From: Cristatella mucedo
Lineage: Eukaryota > Bryozoa > Phylactolaemata > Cristatellidae
Assembly (NCBI GenBank): GCA_009760855.2
Contig: WPIO01000040.1
Span: forward strand, 2,582,501-2,602,500
DNA: 20,000 nt
Reading direction: 5' to 3'
Part shown: piece by piece, positions 1-10,502 of the stretch
Layout of the letters: each line of letters begins with the position of its first letter
Numbering within the stretch: position 1 is the stretch's first letter
Translations under genes and position numbers: made by a program
Notes under the pieces: generated by a model
What the model saw: the letters and a program-made list of their open reading frames with translations, nothing else
Database searches by the model: none
Told to the model about the DNA's origin: nothing

Positions 1-36
1 GCGCGCGTGAGGCCGGCGGCTCTCGGGACAACTCAC

Positions 37-224
37 CTCCGTCGCTCCGTAGTCCGACAGGACGGTGACCTTCAGTTTCGGTGCATTGTCGTTCATATCG
101 ACGACGGTGACGTTGACCAGGGCCGTGGCCGTCCTGGGTGGCTGGCCGCCGTCCCTCGCCACCACCGGTATCGCGTACGAGTCGACGGCCTCGCGATCGA
201 GCGGTCCCTTCAGCTTGACGTGGC
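37..224 (-). CDS. Protocadherin-like gene, coding exon 6: end of EC3 and start of EC4 (gene continues beyond the left edge)
   Basis: Encodes residues 315-376. [12 protein letters not shown] completes the EC3 core together with the previous exon. [26 protein letters not shown] and [14 protein letters not shown] follow, giving a third DxNDNAP linker and the first strand of EC4. N351-V-T353 is a sequon. The acceptor is cttcccttctttcag|GC (AG at 225-226, phase 1) and the donor GACGGAG|GTGAGT (phase 0), a perfect 5' splice site. The remaining cadherin repeats, transmembrane helix and cytoplasmic tail are outside the window. The six exons add up to 1128 nt with no stop codon. Confidence 0.9.
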
Positions 225-316
225 CTGAAAGAAGGGAAGCGCAAGCTGTGAGCAGAATCCGTCGACGACCGCGAAACCATCTCTTTCTCTCCGTCTCTGT
301 CTGTCTGACTGACTGC

Positions 317-320
<4 letters not shown>

Positions 321-403
<83 letters not shown>

Positions 404-435
404 TCGCTCTGTCTCTTCTCTCTGTCTCTTCTCTC
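321..435. repeat. (CT)n microsatellite in intron 5
   Basis: Pure CT for about 70 bp (321-390), then interrupted by G and TT to about 435. In the pre-mRNA (minus strand) it reads as (GA)n. Confidence 0.97.
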
Positions 436-639
436 ACCGGACACCACATTTGCGGCAGAGATTTGGAGCTCGCGCCGCACGGCGACCGGGCCGGGCCTTC
501 GGAGGGGCATGACTGCAACCGACGGTGAGTTCGAGAGCGAGTTCCGAGCGACGCCGCGTCACCCGCTGATGGTCCGCTAGAGCTCTTGTACAGAATTCGT
601 TGTAAGAAAGGTAGGCCTAGCCGCCGACTCTTGCTGCCA

Positions 640-785
640 GCATTTATGGCACACTAGGTAAGGCGGTTGCTTTCACGACCTCGGTCCCGAGGTCGTGGTT
701 TCGATTCCTGCAGTGGGCGATTCTATATCGCCACTGCAAGCGGTGGTGATAGCCGTAAAGGCTCTTCTGTCGCTATACAAAAAGA
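640..785 (+). mobile_element. Probable tRNA-derived SINE copy (degenerate)
   Basis: An A-box-like sequence (TGGCACACTAGGTAAGG, 647-663) is followed 30-40 bp later by a B-box-like sequence (GGTTTCGATTCC, 697-708). This is the spacing of an internal RNA polymerase III promoter. The tRNA-like head is followed by an unrelated tail with short inverted stretches. The segment CGAGGTCGTGG before the B box resembles that of the minus-strand copy at 2880-3010, so the two may belong to related families. A cloverleaf does not close well, so it is not a working tRNA gene. Confidence 0.5.
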
Positions 786-1370
786 GGCTGTTTAATCAGC
801 TAGGAATTATTAATTAAATTAATTATAGCACTTCGACGCGGCACTTTGTCGAGAGATAGTCGATAGAGGGCGCTTCTCTTGTGACTGGCGGAGCTGCACG
901 AGCATGGGCTGCCCGAGCGTCCTTCGAGTTGCACCGGAAGCTGGGCCGCCGCCAGCCGGCAGCAGCCGTCGCTTTGCGGCCGCGGCAGCATCATAAAGGG
1001 GGGGGGGCGAAGCCAGGCGGCTGACCTCCCACCCAGGCCAGCAAGGATTTTTTATTGACGTCCATAGAGCTAATTAATTCCATTAAAGCGAGTATAAATA
1101 GCGGTTTGATCGTTCCTGGTTCTTGGACAGCGCTTAGTCTCGCTGGCCCGCCCTCTTCACACAGGGCTCAGTACACAGCGGTGCCGTTGTTACAGCATTA
1201 CGGCATCGCGCACCGGATCCACGACCCGTGCGACCCCTCTCCACCCCAAATGCCACCCACTCGGCAGACTAGGCCTCCGTCTGGCTCCGCCCGACATTGT
1301 CTGATTGTGAGAGTGGTGGGGTGGGTGGTGGGTAGCCGGTACGCGAGCTCGGTACACGTCGTCGGTGAGG

Positions 1371-1446
1371 CAGCAGCAGCAGCAGCAGCAGCACCAACAG
1401 CAGCAGCAGCACCAACAGCAGCAGCAGCACCAACAGCAGCAGCAGA
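1371..1446. repeat. CAG trinucleotide tract with regular CACCAA interruptions
   Basis: About 24 codon-like units of CAG, broken three times by CACCAA. This gives an 18-bp higher-order repeat (about three copies) at the 3' side. It lies inside intron 5, so the Gln-rich reading on the plus strand is probably not translated. Confidence 0.9.
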
Positions 1447-1843
1447 GTCCATCTCGGCCGCGAGCTCCGCTTGGGGTGGCGCTTGGGGTGGCGGGCAATA
1501 AGATGGCCCCGATAAACCGAGGGTGGGCGGCCTCGCTCGAAACACCGACGACCGCCGAGGTGTCGAGGCACCGCAGAAGCAGTGGCAGCAGCGACGCACC
1601 GAGTCGGGGCTCGTAATGAGATTCCGATCGTGTCGGTTTTAGCCGGCAACTGTTTCTTTACTCGGCTAGTAATTGCATTGGATTCATTCATCCGGCCCTA
1701 CCGGCTTCCGGGCAAAGCTCCTTCGGCCGCCCCCACGATGCCCCTATCCGGATGTGCCGGCCGTTGCACCTCCGGCACATCGTCTAGCCCTCGCCCCGCC
1801 GCGGACTCCCGCCGCGGCGGCCGCTCGCTCGCCCGCCCGCTAC

Positions 1844-2076
1844 CTGTGTACTCGCCGACTTCGAACGTCCTGCCGACTCTCTCGGACGCCCTCGGCGACA
1901 TCGAGTAGCGCACCTGGGCGTTGCCCGCGGCGTCGGCGTCCGTCGCACGGACGGTGGCGACGATCACGCCCGGCTGCATGCTCTCCGGAACCGCGGCCGA
2001 GTAGACGCGGCGGTCAAACGTTGGCGCGTTGTCGTTTTCGTCCAGGACGACCACGCTGATTGACATCGACGACAAT
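1844..2076 (-). CDS. Protocadherin-like gene, coding exon 5: EC2-EC3 linker and most of EC3
   Basis: Encodes residues 237-313. It begins LSSMSISVVVLDENDNAPTF, the last strand of EC2 followed by a perfect DENDNAP calcium linker. EC3 follows: VYSAAVPESMQPGVIVATV (Glu 267), ATDADAAGN with the DxD motif, VRYSMSP, and FEVGEYT. The acceptor is cttgtcgccgcag|A (AG at 2077-2078, phase 2) and the donor ACACAG|GTAGCG (phase 1). At 233 nt the exon is not a multiple of three, so skipping it would shift the frame. Its two flanking introns (1745 and 1619 bp) are by far the largest in this part of the gene and hold most of its repeats. Confidence 0.9.
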
Positions 2077-2879
2077 CTGCGGCGACAAGTGGTGACAAGC
2101 GCTGCTTCGAATCGCGCCCGGACTTGTCCCGCGACCCCGACCGGCACTTGACCTGCTTCCCCGACCTGCCCCCCGACCTGCCCCGACTGAGTCATCGGCA
2201 GAAAGTCGGCGCTTGCAGACTACTACGTAGCAGCCGCCTCCACCTCCCGACAGCCGCAGCTGCCGCAGCTGCCGCGGACCTAGCGCCACAGTCACGGCTG
2301 CATCGACGCGAGAGCTCGCTCTCACGATCCAGGAGGCGGAAACGCGACCAAGGCCGCTTCCCGTCGGGGCTGCGTCGAGTTGGGCAGCTGCCGGCCGGAG
2401 GTCCTGTGGTCGGAAGTCGCTGCGGCCGGAAACCGCTGCGGCCGCCTTGGCCAGCACGTCACGCCCATTTGCCGTACGTCCACCGATGACAGCCGCAAGG
2501 CTTCGGGCAAGACGAGGCATTCGCAAAATGGGCTCGGTCGTCTATTCCACGGAGCTTGCTTGCCTGCTCCTTGACCTTGGCTGGCACATCGGGACAGCAG
2601 CCCAGTGGGGGGGGGGGGAGGCGACCGGAATCCGGCTCTTCCGGCCCCTCTTCTTCACTACGTTCACGCCACGTCGAGCGTGCAACGGACTGCTGCCTAA
2701 GGTGCGGCTACAGGCCGCCGAGACTAAAAGACATCGAGATGGCTATTAAGCAGCTGCACTTTACTATAAATTGTCTCTCTTGCTCTTCAAGCACTGCTAA
2801 CCGGTCTCTCAAGGTCAGTCTTAGCCCCAAAAAACTAAGGCAGGAACTATAGGACGCTCCATTCGTGGCGGATTCTACG

Positions 2880-3010
2880 GATAATTCATTAGCGTAGAGT
2901 CATATGAGAACCTAATCTCTATCCAGGCGCTTAGCATACGTTTCAGAGCTCGGACCCACGATCTCGGTCGTTGACGGCAAGAGCACCTCGATCACTGGAC
3001 CAATAAGCAC
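2880..3010 (-). mobile_element. Probable tRNA-derived SINE copy, minus strand
   Basis: On the minus strand, TTGGTCCAGTGATCGAGG (A-box region, 2986-3001) is followed by GAGATCGTGGGTCCGAGCTC (B-box region, 2946-2965). The arrangement GGTCCAGTG...GTCAACGACCGAGATCGTGGG is close to common tRNA-derived SINE heads. The unrelated tail runs towards about 2880. Element boundaries are estimated. Confidence 0.5.
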
Positions 3011-3112
3011 TTGACTGAAGCGCATTTTCACTTTCTTCAACGAGCTACCTTCAGTTTCCGCGAGTGCGAAGCACAATCACTAGCGAGTGGCCTCCTTCGC
3101 CACGTCGATAGA

Positions 3113-3542
<430 letters not shown>

Positions 3543-3821
3543 AAAATGGCGGCCGTTCGACAATTGGCACCTCGCTGAGTCCGAGGCCGAATAGTCGAAC
3601 CGAAGCCTCGCCCGCAGAGCTTTAACGCGAGTGGGTGACGCTCCGCTGGCCGCCGCGCGAAGATCCAAAGCTGTCGCGCTGCCGCCATGCCGTGTCGCTG
3701 CTGCCGATCAACTTTTCAATTATATCGACATCGATGTCGCCATTGATGAATCGCGATCGGGCGACGCTGCCGCGTCTCTCTCGCAAGCGCTGGCTCGGGC
3801 TCACTCGGGCCGCTCGCTCAC

Positions 3822-3960
3822 CTCGGCGGGTTGCCACGGTCGCGCGCCTCGACGCTGAGGCGGTAGCCGTCCCTGACCTCTCTATCCAGCGGCTGTCGCA
3901 GGACGAGCGTGAGCTCCGTCTGCCCGACGAAAGCGTCCGCCTTCTCCTGCAGAGCGAACG
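3822..3960 (-). CDS. Protocadherin-like gene, coding exon 4: second half of EC2
   Basis: Encodes residues 191-235 plus parts of two split codons. It begins FALQEKADAFVGQTELTLVL and contains LDRE (214-217), YRLSVEARDRGNPP and the usual A-x-D-x-G turn. The acceptor ttcgtcgttccag|CG (AG at 3961-3962) has a fair pyrimidine tract and the right phase (1). The donor is CCGAG|GTGAGC (phase 2). Other phase-compatible acceptors further upstream (4039-4040 for example) would add an Ala-rich, Cys-containing insertion. They lack family support and have poorer polypyrimidine context. Confidence 0.85.
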
Positions 3961-4346
3961 CTGGAACGACGAACGTCAGCCGTGCAGGCCGCAGTCCGAC
4001 CGGCGCCGCAGCCGCCGCAACGGAGCACAGCTGGCTGACTGCGGCCGCATCTCGACGCGCGGCGCGAGGGTCGTGGAGGGGTTTCGGAGAGGAGGAAGGG
4101 GCCAGTCTGGCTGCGTCGGCATCTACTCGCTGGATCGCCTCTGGCGTCGCAACGTCAATAGTCATCGCCGACGGGGAACGGCGATGTGTCGGAGGCGGCT
4201 AACGAGCGCTGCTAGCGGGCGACGGCGAGGTGTTCGTGTTCGGTTTAGGCGCGAAGTATAGACACATAGTATAAGAACGCGGTATAGACACGTGGTATAG
4301 ACGCGTGGTATAGGGGGCTCAGTTGAAGGCAGCACCGCTGGCTCAC
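3961..4346 (-). other. Intron 3 of the protocadherin-like gene
   Basis: 386 bp, GT at 4345-4346 and AG at 3961-3962. Apart from the 13-bp tandem repeat I see no other structure. Ala-coding sequence at 3963-4038 is in frame with exon 4, but I treat it as intronic. Confidence 0.75.
4255..4313. repeat. 13-bp tandem repeat in intron 3
   Basis: Four to five copies of a 13-bp unit, roughly GGTATAGACACGT: 4255-4267, 4268-4280, 4281-4293, 4294-4306 and a partial copy at 4307. Two related units occur in the neighbouring intron 2 at 4583-4607. Confidence 0.85.
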
Positions 4347-4521
4347 CGCCGACACCGGAGCGAAGAGCGTACGAGCCGACGCCGTGTGCATCCGAGTCGA
4401 GATCCTTGGCCGCCGGTAGCGTCGCAATCACCGAGCCCACGACAGCGGCCTCCGACACGAACACGACGGTCTCGTTCTTGTCGAACACCGGATCGTTGTC
4501 ATTGCTGTCGTTGACGATGAC
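4347..4521 (-). CDS. Protocadherin-like gene, coding exon 3: EC1-EC2 linker and first half of EC2
   Basis: Encodes residues 132-189. It opens with VIVNDSNDNDPVFD, the DxNDNxP calcium-binding linker between EC1 and EC2. It continues with the EC2 first strand (VVFVSEAAVVGSVIATL, Glu at 155), the DxD-type motif KDLDSD (171-175) and GSYALRSGVG. N147-E-T149 is a glycosylation sequon. The acceptor is ctcgttcag|GTC (phase 0) and the donor GGCG|GTGAGC (phase 1); both match the adjacent exons. Flanking introns are short (270 and 386 bp). Confidence 0.88.
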
Positions 4522-4791
4522 CTGAACGAGGGCGGCTGCGCATACGAGCGAGCTCACTTGCCGACGTGGAAAGGTGGCATGGGGTATGGCACGTAGTATA
4601 GCGTTCTGTTTAGCGGTACAGCGGTACAGCGGGAACTTGGCGCTCGGTCACTGCCGACGCTGTCGCCGACGACTGCAAGGGCGTCGAAGGCGTGGCGGCT
4701 CACTCGTCATCGGCTCACTTCCGCTTAACTTGCACCGCGGCGCCAGGCGCCTAACGGTTCGCTCTCGCGTGCGCACGCTCTCCTTTAATAC
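4522..4791 (-). other. Intron 2 of the protocadherin-like gene
   Basis: 270 bp, donor CAG|GTATTA and acceptor ctcgttcag. It holds two 13-bp units related to those in intron 3 (4583-4607) and a 9-bp duplication around 4613-4630. Confidence 0.85.
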
Positions 4792-4972
4792 CTGCACTTT
4801 GATGACGCGAACGAACGGAGGCAGTCGCAGCGTCACGTCGGCCGACACGATGCACGGGTCGTTTCGTTTCTCATACGGACACAGCGCCTCGCGATCGACC
4901 GGTCGCCGGACGCTCAGCCTTCCGGTCCGATCGTCCACGGCGAGCGTGTCCGAGTCCTTGAGCAAGCCGAAC
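4792..4972 (-). CDS. Protocadherin-like gene, coding exon 2: second half of EC1
   Basis: Encodes residues 72-131, starting FGLLKDSDTLAVDDRTGRL and ending RVIKVQ. It carries the DRE calcium motif (97-99) and a Cys pair (C102, C111) in the segment DREALCPYEKRNDPC. A disulfide loop just after DRE in EC1 is a protocadherin hallmark (established knowledge). The last strand, FVRVIKVQ, also matches protocadherin EC1. The acceptor is gcgcag|G (AG at 4973-4974) and the donor CAG|GTATTA; phases 2 in and 0 out fit both neighbours. An alternative phase-compatible acceptor at 5074/5075 would add 34 residues. I prefer 4972 because EC1 then has a normal length (about 114 residues) and SHLR-FGLLKD reads like a normal EC1. 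Confidence 0.85.
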
Positions 4973-5547
4973 CTGCGCGCAGCCCGAACAGCGTGCGTGG
5001 GCAGCGCTCGGCCGAGCGAAATTCGAAATTCGAGTGCATCTGGCTCGGCCAACGTGGCCGTGTCCAACGCGAAACTTGATCGCGAGTGCGCACAGATCGC
5101 CGGCGTAAAGATCAAACGTAAAGCCTCACGTCGTGGAGAGAAACAAGTTTCCGTTCGAAGCTGCCGCGTCGGCCGGCAGAAGTGCAATGGCACAAACACA
5201 ATGCGCTCGAAAACAAGCTCGCCGCGTGCGCCCACTTTCCCGCCTTCTTTCCTCCGACGCGCGCGGCGCCGCAGCAGGTGAGGCATTTTTGAGCAGACGT
5301 TTCGTTGTCACCGGCCAGCGTTGCACCGGAAAGCCGCTCAAACGGGTGCGACAAGGGGCCGCTGTTGGCAAACGTCGTCGTCCGCTTCCGCCACCGACCG
5401 CGCGGCGGCGGCCGCCGCCGCCACTGGCAAGCCCGTGGCGACCGCAGCTGCCCTCACGCGAATTAGCGAGCCTTCCGCCGTTCTCTGCGGGGAGCGTCGG
5501 ACCGCGCGCCGGCTGCCCGCAGCCGCCGCCGCCGCCGCTGCGCCTAC
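4973..5547 (-). other. Intron 1 (first intron after the start codon) of the protocadherin-like gene
   Basis: 575 bp, donor GTAGGC (GT at 5546-5547) and acceptor gcgcag (AG at 4973-4974). It is rich in GCC/CCG trinucleotide runs (5395-5430, 5518-5540), which explain the alanine- and arginine-rich ORFs on both strands. Confidence 0.8.
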
Positions 5548-5793
5548 CGGAGGTGCGACAGGGCCGTTTTGTTGAATCTGGGCAGCAAGGCCGGCGCGGC
5601 GTCCTTCAGTTCGCCGATGGGTGTGCCCGACGGGGCGTTCTCCGCCACGCTGTACGACAGGTCGGCGGCGCTGGCGGCGGGCGTCAATGCGACGAGTCCG
5701 CCAAGTGCGACGAGTGCGACGAGTCGCCGAAGAAGAAGAAGAATGTGTATAGCCGTCATTCTGCAGCTCGCCGGCGGTCGGGATGCGGAAGCT
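5548..5793 (-). CDS. Protocadherin-like gene, first coding exon: 34-nt 5' UTR, signal peptide and start of EC1
   Basis: The exon opens after a strong 3' splice site (gattggtctttttcag, AG at 5794-5795). After 34 nt of 5' UTR comes an ATG at 5759-5757 with A at -3. Residues 1-31 look like a signal peptide: hydrophobic core LVALVALGGLVAL and likely cleavage after PAASA. Mature sequence starts ADLSYSVAENAPSGTPIGEL, the typical first strand of a cadherin EC1 with its calcium-binding Glu (E40). N63-K-T65 is a possible N-glycosylation site. The exon ends at a GTAGGC donor (phase 2) that joins in frame to 4972. Coding part is 5548-5759. An ATG pair at 5819 is in frame but lies upstream of the splice acceptor, so I reject it as the start. 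Protocadherins are single-pass membrane adhesion proteins; only the extracellular N-terminus is in this window. Confidence 0.85.
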
Positions 5794-7247
5794 CTGAAAA
5801 AGACCAATCGGGGCATCACTCGTGCAGGCCCGCCGAGGTCGCGAGCTTATCCGAGTCACTGCAGCGACCTTCTCGCACCGAGCAGTAAACATCTGCTTCA
5901 GAGGGTTGCGCAGTGCCTCTGGCATTTCCAGATCGCCTCGCATCGGGCCGATACCACAGCCGCTGCAGCGGAAGCGCGCGGCGTGAGCGCTTGAGGGCGG
6001 TTCGAGGGCGGTGCGCTCGCATTTGTTCGGCTTCGCATTTGTTCGGCTTCACGTTTCGGCTTTTGGCGAAGGCGTCGCGCTCGGTTCCACGAGCGCCACT
6101 ACCACCTGCCCCCCACCCCCTGCGGAGGATACAAGCTCACGGTTTCGATCTTGGCCTGGGCCGATCGACGAGGCGCTCGATCGACGCCGTCGCTCGAAGA
6201 CTGCGCTTGAGACTCGAGACTGACGCCGGCTGAGGACCTGAGGCCGTGTCGTCGCGTTGCCGGCGAAGAAGCGAGGCCGGAAGAAGCGAAGCCGGAAGAA
6301 GTTGCCGGCGAAGAAGAAGAAGAAGCGGCGCTCGCTCACCTCTCTCTCTCTCTCTCTCTCCCGTGCGTGAAAAAATCTTGTCGCTTCGTCAGGAGGCCGC
6401 CGCCGCCGCTTCTACTGCTGCTGCTGCTGCTGAGTGGCGCCCCGGCCGGCGTCGGACTGCCAGATTGCGGCGTGCGATTTTTATCTCCCTAGCGGAGCCC
6501 CTGAAATCCGGTGCTGCCGGCGCGCCTGCAGAAGGGAGCCTGCCGCCGCCGCCGCCGCTGCTGCTGCTGCCGCCACCGCAGACGCCTCCGCAGCGGCGGC
6601 TGTCGGGAGCACGTAGACTACGCCCAAGACCCTCGAAGTCGTGATGAAGGACGGACCGAGAGGTCTGGAGCTGCGCTTACCAGATAGAGGGCGCGGGCAA
6701 CAATTACACATCTAACACGGGCCGCCGCCGTGCACACGCGGGGGCCCTGTGCCGCGGCTGCGGCCGCACTGCAAACGACAGATAAATTCCAATTAGTGTC
6801 CGCATCGGCGCAGGCGTCCGCTTGAGCGAAACCGACCGGCTTCCAAGGAACAGCGGCCGGAAACAGTGGCCTAGTGTTTGCCCTCGCCGCGGCGGTGGCG
6901 ACGGCGGCGGCGACGGCGGCGGGAGGGGGGCTAGGGAGCGGCAAACACGCGGCGGGCGACGCTCGCATCCGCTGCCGCTCAGAAGGTGGCGGTGGCGGCC
7001 AGGTGGCGGCCGCGACGACGAACGGCGTCGACGACGAACGAACGGCGAACGACGCGACGACGAACTGGCGTCATCGCGGCGCTCGCAGCGTGCGGCTTGC
7101 AACTTTTAAGAGGGAAGTTTTGCGTTTTTGCATCGAGGCCTGCTGCTACCGCGACGCGAGAGCTCGATCGCGCGTCCTTCGGCCGAGTCTGTAAGCTGCA
7201 GCCGCCGCCGTCGTCGCTTTCCCGTCCCTCTGAGCGCCTGCAAGTGG
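5794..7247. other. GC-rich non-coding DNA upstream of the first coding exon (probably 5' intron)
   Basis: The strong 3' splice site at 5794-5795 makes this region intronic for the protocadherin transcript, or a mixture of intron and 5' UTR exons. It contains a 16-bp tandem duplication (6017-6048), a GAA/CCGGC 15-bp tandem repeat (6258-6326), CTG and CCG trinucleotide runs (6413-6431, 6541-6600) and CGACGACGAAC repeats (7012-7066). On the minus strand a consensus-like donor CTG|GTAAGC ends at 6681 and another, GAG|GTGAGC, at about 6341. Either could end a 5' UTR exon. No protein domain recognised. Confidence 0.55.
6679..6694 (+). promoter_or_regulatory. CTCF-like motif (candidate)
   Basis: ACCAGATAGAGGGCGC resembles the CTCF core (CCA-x-TAG-AGGGCGC type). 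Similar words are at 861-873 and 11247-11260 on the plus strand and at 10666-10680 and 12259-12273 on the minus strand. Motif match only. Confidence 0.3.
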
Positions 7248-7303
7248 CTCTCTCTCTCTCTCTCTCTCTCTCTTTGTCTCATTCTCTACGTCCGCTTGTC
7301 TTC

Positions 7304-7391
<88 letters not shown>
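7248..7391. repeat. (CT)n microsatellite, two blocks
   Basis: CT at 7248-7273 and 7304-7391, separated by about 30 bp of pyrimidine-rich DNA. The pyrimidine-rich character continues to about 7470. Confidence 0.97.
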
Positions 7392-7395
<4 letters not shown>

Positions 7396-7899
7396 CCGCT
7401 TGTCCATGTCTTTTTTAATCTTTGTCTACATACATCTATCTCTTGCTCTCTTTCCATTACCATCTATCAATCTACGTTCAGTTCCATAAACCCATCTATG
7501 TTCAATTCCCTTCTCTGCTTCCTTATTTTTAGCTTTGGTCTGCCCACCTCTGCCCATCTCCAGGTCACCTGCCACGACAGTTTGCGGACAGTGACGTCCT
7601 TTCGACAGAATGTCCGAATATCGAAGCCGCTCAAGCCGCTGCGCTCGTACTGGTTAAGCGACGTGTCGCAGTCTGTATGTCGGCTGCCTAACGCGCTCGC
7701 CTCCCGCGAGACAGAGAGAAAGAGATAGAGATAGCGAGACTGGAAAACTGAAGGAGGAAGGCGGTAAAAGGAGGTGGTAGTGTAGGTGGAGGAGAACGAA
7801 AGGTGAAGGTGAATTCGACTGAAAAGCTAGCAACACAAAAGTCGACAGAGCGGAGAGAGAATGCGAACAGAGTAGTACTGTGATGAAGAGAACTCTGTC

Positions 7900-9320
<1,421 letters not shown>

Positions 9321-9460
9321 AGCTACGTCAGAGCCGGCTGCAGCTACGTCAGAGCCGGCTGCAGCTACGTCAGAGCCGGCTGCAGCTACGTCAGAGCCGG
9401 CTGCAGCTACGTCAGAGCCGGCTGCAGCTACGTCAGAGCCGGCTGCAGCCACGTCAGAGC
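9321..9460. repeat. 21-bp tandem repeat (about 6.7 copies)
   Basis: Six perfect copies of AGCTACGTCAGAGCCGGCTGC from 9321 to 9446, then a seventh diverging copy to about 9460. Each unit contains TGACGTA on the minus strand, a CRE/ATF half-site-like word. The 21-bp period gives a 7-residue repeat (AAGSDVA) in an ORF that I do not consider real. Confidence 0.97.
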
Positions 9461-10310
9461 TACGTCGTCGTTCGTTCAAACACTCGACGTCCGAGACGCA
9501 AGTGCGTAACTCGAGCGCGCGAATGAAGAGCTCCGTCGTCCAGGTTCAAAGTTCACCAACAAAGTCGTGACCGAATGCGACCAAATGCGCAAGACGACTG
9601 GCACGACGAGGCTCCTCAGCCAATCGTCGTCGATCGCTTTCAACTTCAAATGCCACAAACGGGACGCACTGATGGCTTCCACGTCCGGGGGAACGTTCGG
9701 CCGCAAACGCAGCGCTCGCAATGCTACCAGTCCCAGCTGACGTCCGAGGAATACCGGTGAAATACCGAGCCGCGGAATCTCAGCTGTCAGCCACGGAATC
9801 TCAGCTGTCAGCTGGACGAACGCATGCAGGTTCGCAGATGATAGCTGAATATAGTATAATATAATAATATCATAATATCACATAATATAATAATATGTAA
9901 TAATAGTATACTAGTTACAGTAGCAACGAAGAGCCTTAAGATAGCAAGTCCATAGCGTCCGTAGCGAAGTGGAGAATCGACTCAACGGCAACATGACGCA
10001 CCGCAGACGCTTAAAGTCATGGAAGCACAACTCAGCTAAACTATCTAAGGCACAGCTGCCTGCCTGCGTATTAATACTCAGGCATTCGTGCTACATTCCG
10101 GCACATCCGATACGTCCCTTCCGGCTTAGCTGCCTGCGGCAATTATAAGGCTTCGGCTTTCACGCTGTCTTGGCCGTAGATCATCAATCCGAAAAACCGC
10201 CATTTTAATTCATAAACCGCGAATAATAATATGTCAGAAGTCGCAATCTAACTGATTTAGCAAGCCACCGAACCAGTTCGACGCTCTCCACAGCAGTTTA
10301 CTTTACTCAT
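9461..10310. other. Non-coding interval with an AT-rich block
   Basis: Contains a 20-bp direct duplication (CGGAATCTCAGCTGTCAG at 9773-9790 and 9794-9811) and a nearly pure AT stretch at 9842-9912 made of TAATAT/ATAATA words. No gene seen. Confidence 0.5.
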
Positions 10311-10502
10311 TATCTGCTAAGGATAGGACTAAGCTAGCACGGGACTAGGATAGGATGATTAGAGGATTAGACGATTGAAGGATTGTCTGCTAAGAATAGG
10401 ACTAATCTAGTACGGGACTAGGATAGGATGATTAGAGGATTAGATGATTGGAGGATTATCTGCTAAGGATAGGACTAATCTAGCACAGGACTAGGATAGG
10501 AT
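10311..10502. repeat. 73-bp tandem repeat (about 2.6 copies)
   Basis: Units start at 10311, 10384 and 10457 with TATCTGCTAAGGATAGGACT or a close variant, giving an exact 73-bp period and few mismatches. The array ends at about 10502 within GGACTAGGATAGGAT. Inside each unit GGATTAG/GATGATT words are themselves semi-repetitive. Confidence 0.95.

Larger units (their letters stand above)
225..1843 (-). other. Intron 5 of the protocadherin-like gene
   Basis: Bounded by GT at 1842-1843 and AG at 225-226. It contains a CT tract (321-435), a tRNA-derived SINE-like copy (640-785), an AT-rich block with TAATTA motifs (804-828), a run of 10 G near 999, a TATA-like motif at 1093 and a CAG/CAA repeat (1371-1446). 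Confidence 0.85.

Noticed and set aside
1365-1616. Gln/His-rich ORF over the CAG tract
   Set aside because: It lies within an intron of the opposite-strand gene and consists mainly of trinucleotide repeat; no sign of independent expression.
3963-4038. Ala-rich, Cys-containing insertion in EC2
   Set aside because: It appears only if exon 4 starts at 4038. The acceptor at 3961-3962 has the same phase, a better pyrimidine tract and gives a normal EC2, so the insertion is most likely intron.
4973-5074. 34 extra residues in EC1
   Set aside because: They require a weak acceptor (AAG) at 5075-5076. The CAG at 4973-4975 fits the phase and gives a standard EC1 length.
5760-5819. Upstream in-frame ATG pair for the protocadherin
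   Set aside because: It lies upstream of the strong 3' splice site at 5794-5795, so it should be intronic; the ATG at 5759 is followed directly by a good signal peptide.
7671-7712. tRNA-like stretch (GTCGGCTGCCTAACGCGCTCGCC)
   Set aside because: It resembles the D-arm to anticodon region of a SINE head but has no B box before the purine-rich DNA starts; too little to call.
9321-10502. CRISPR-like array
   Set aside because: The 21-bp and 73-bp repeats are head-to-tail without unique spacers, and the DNA is from an animal.
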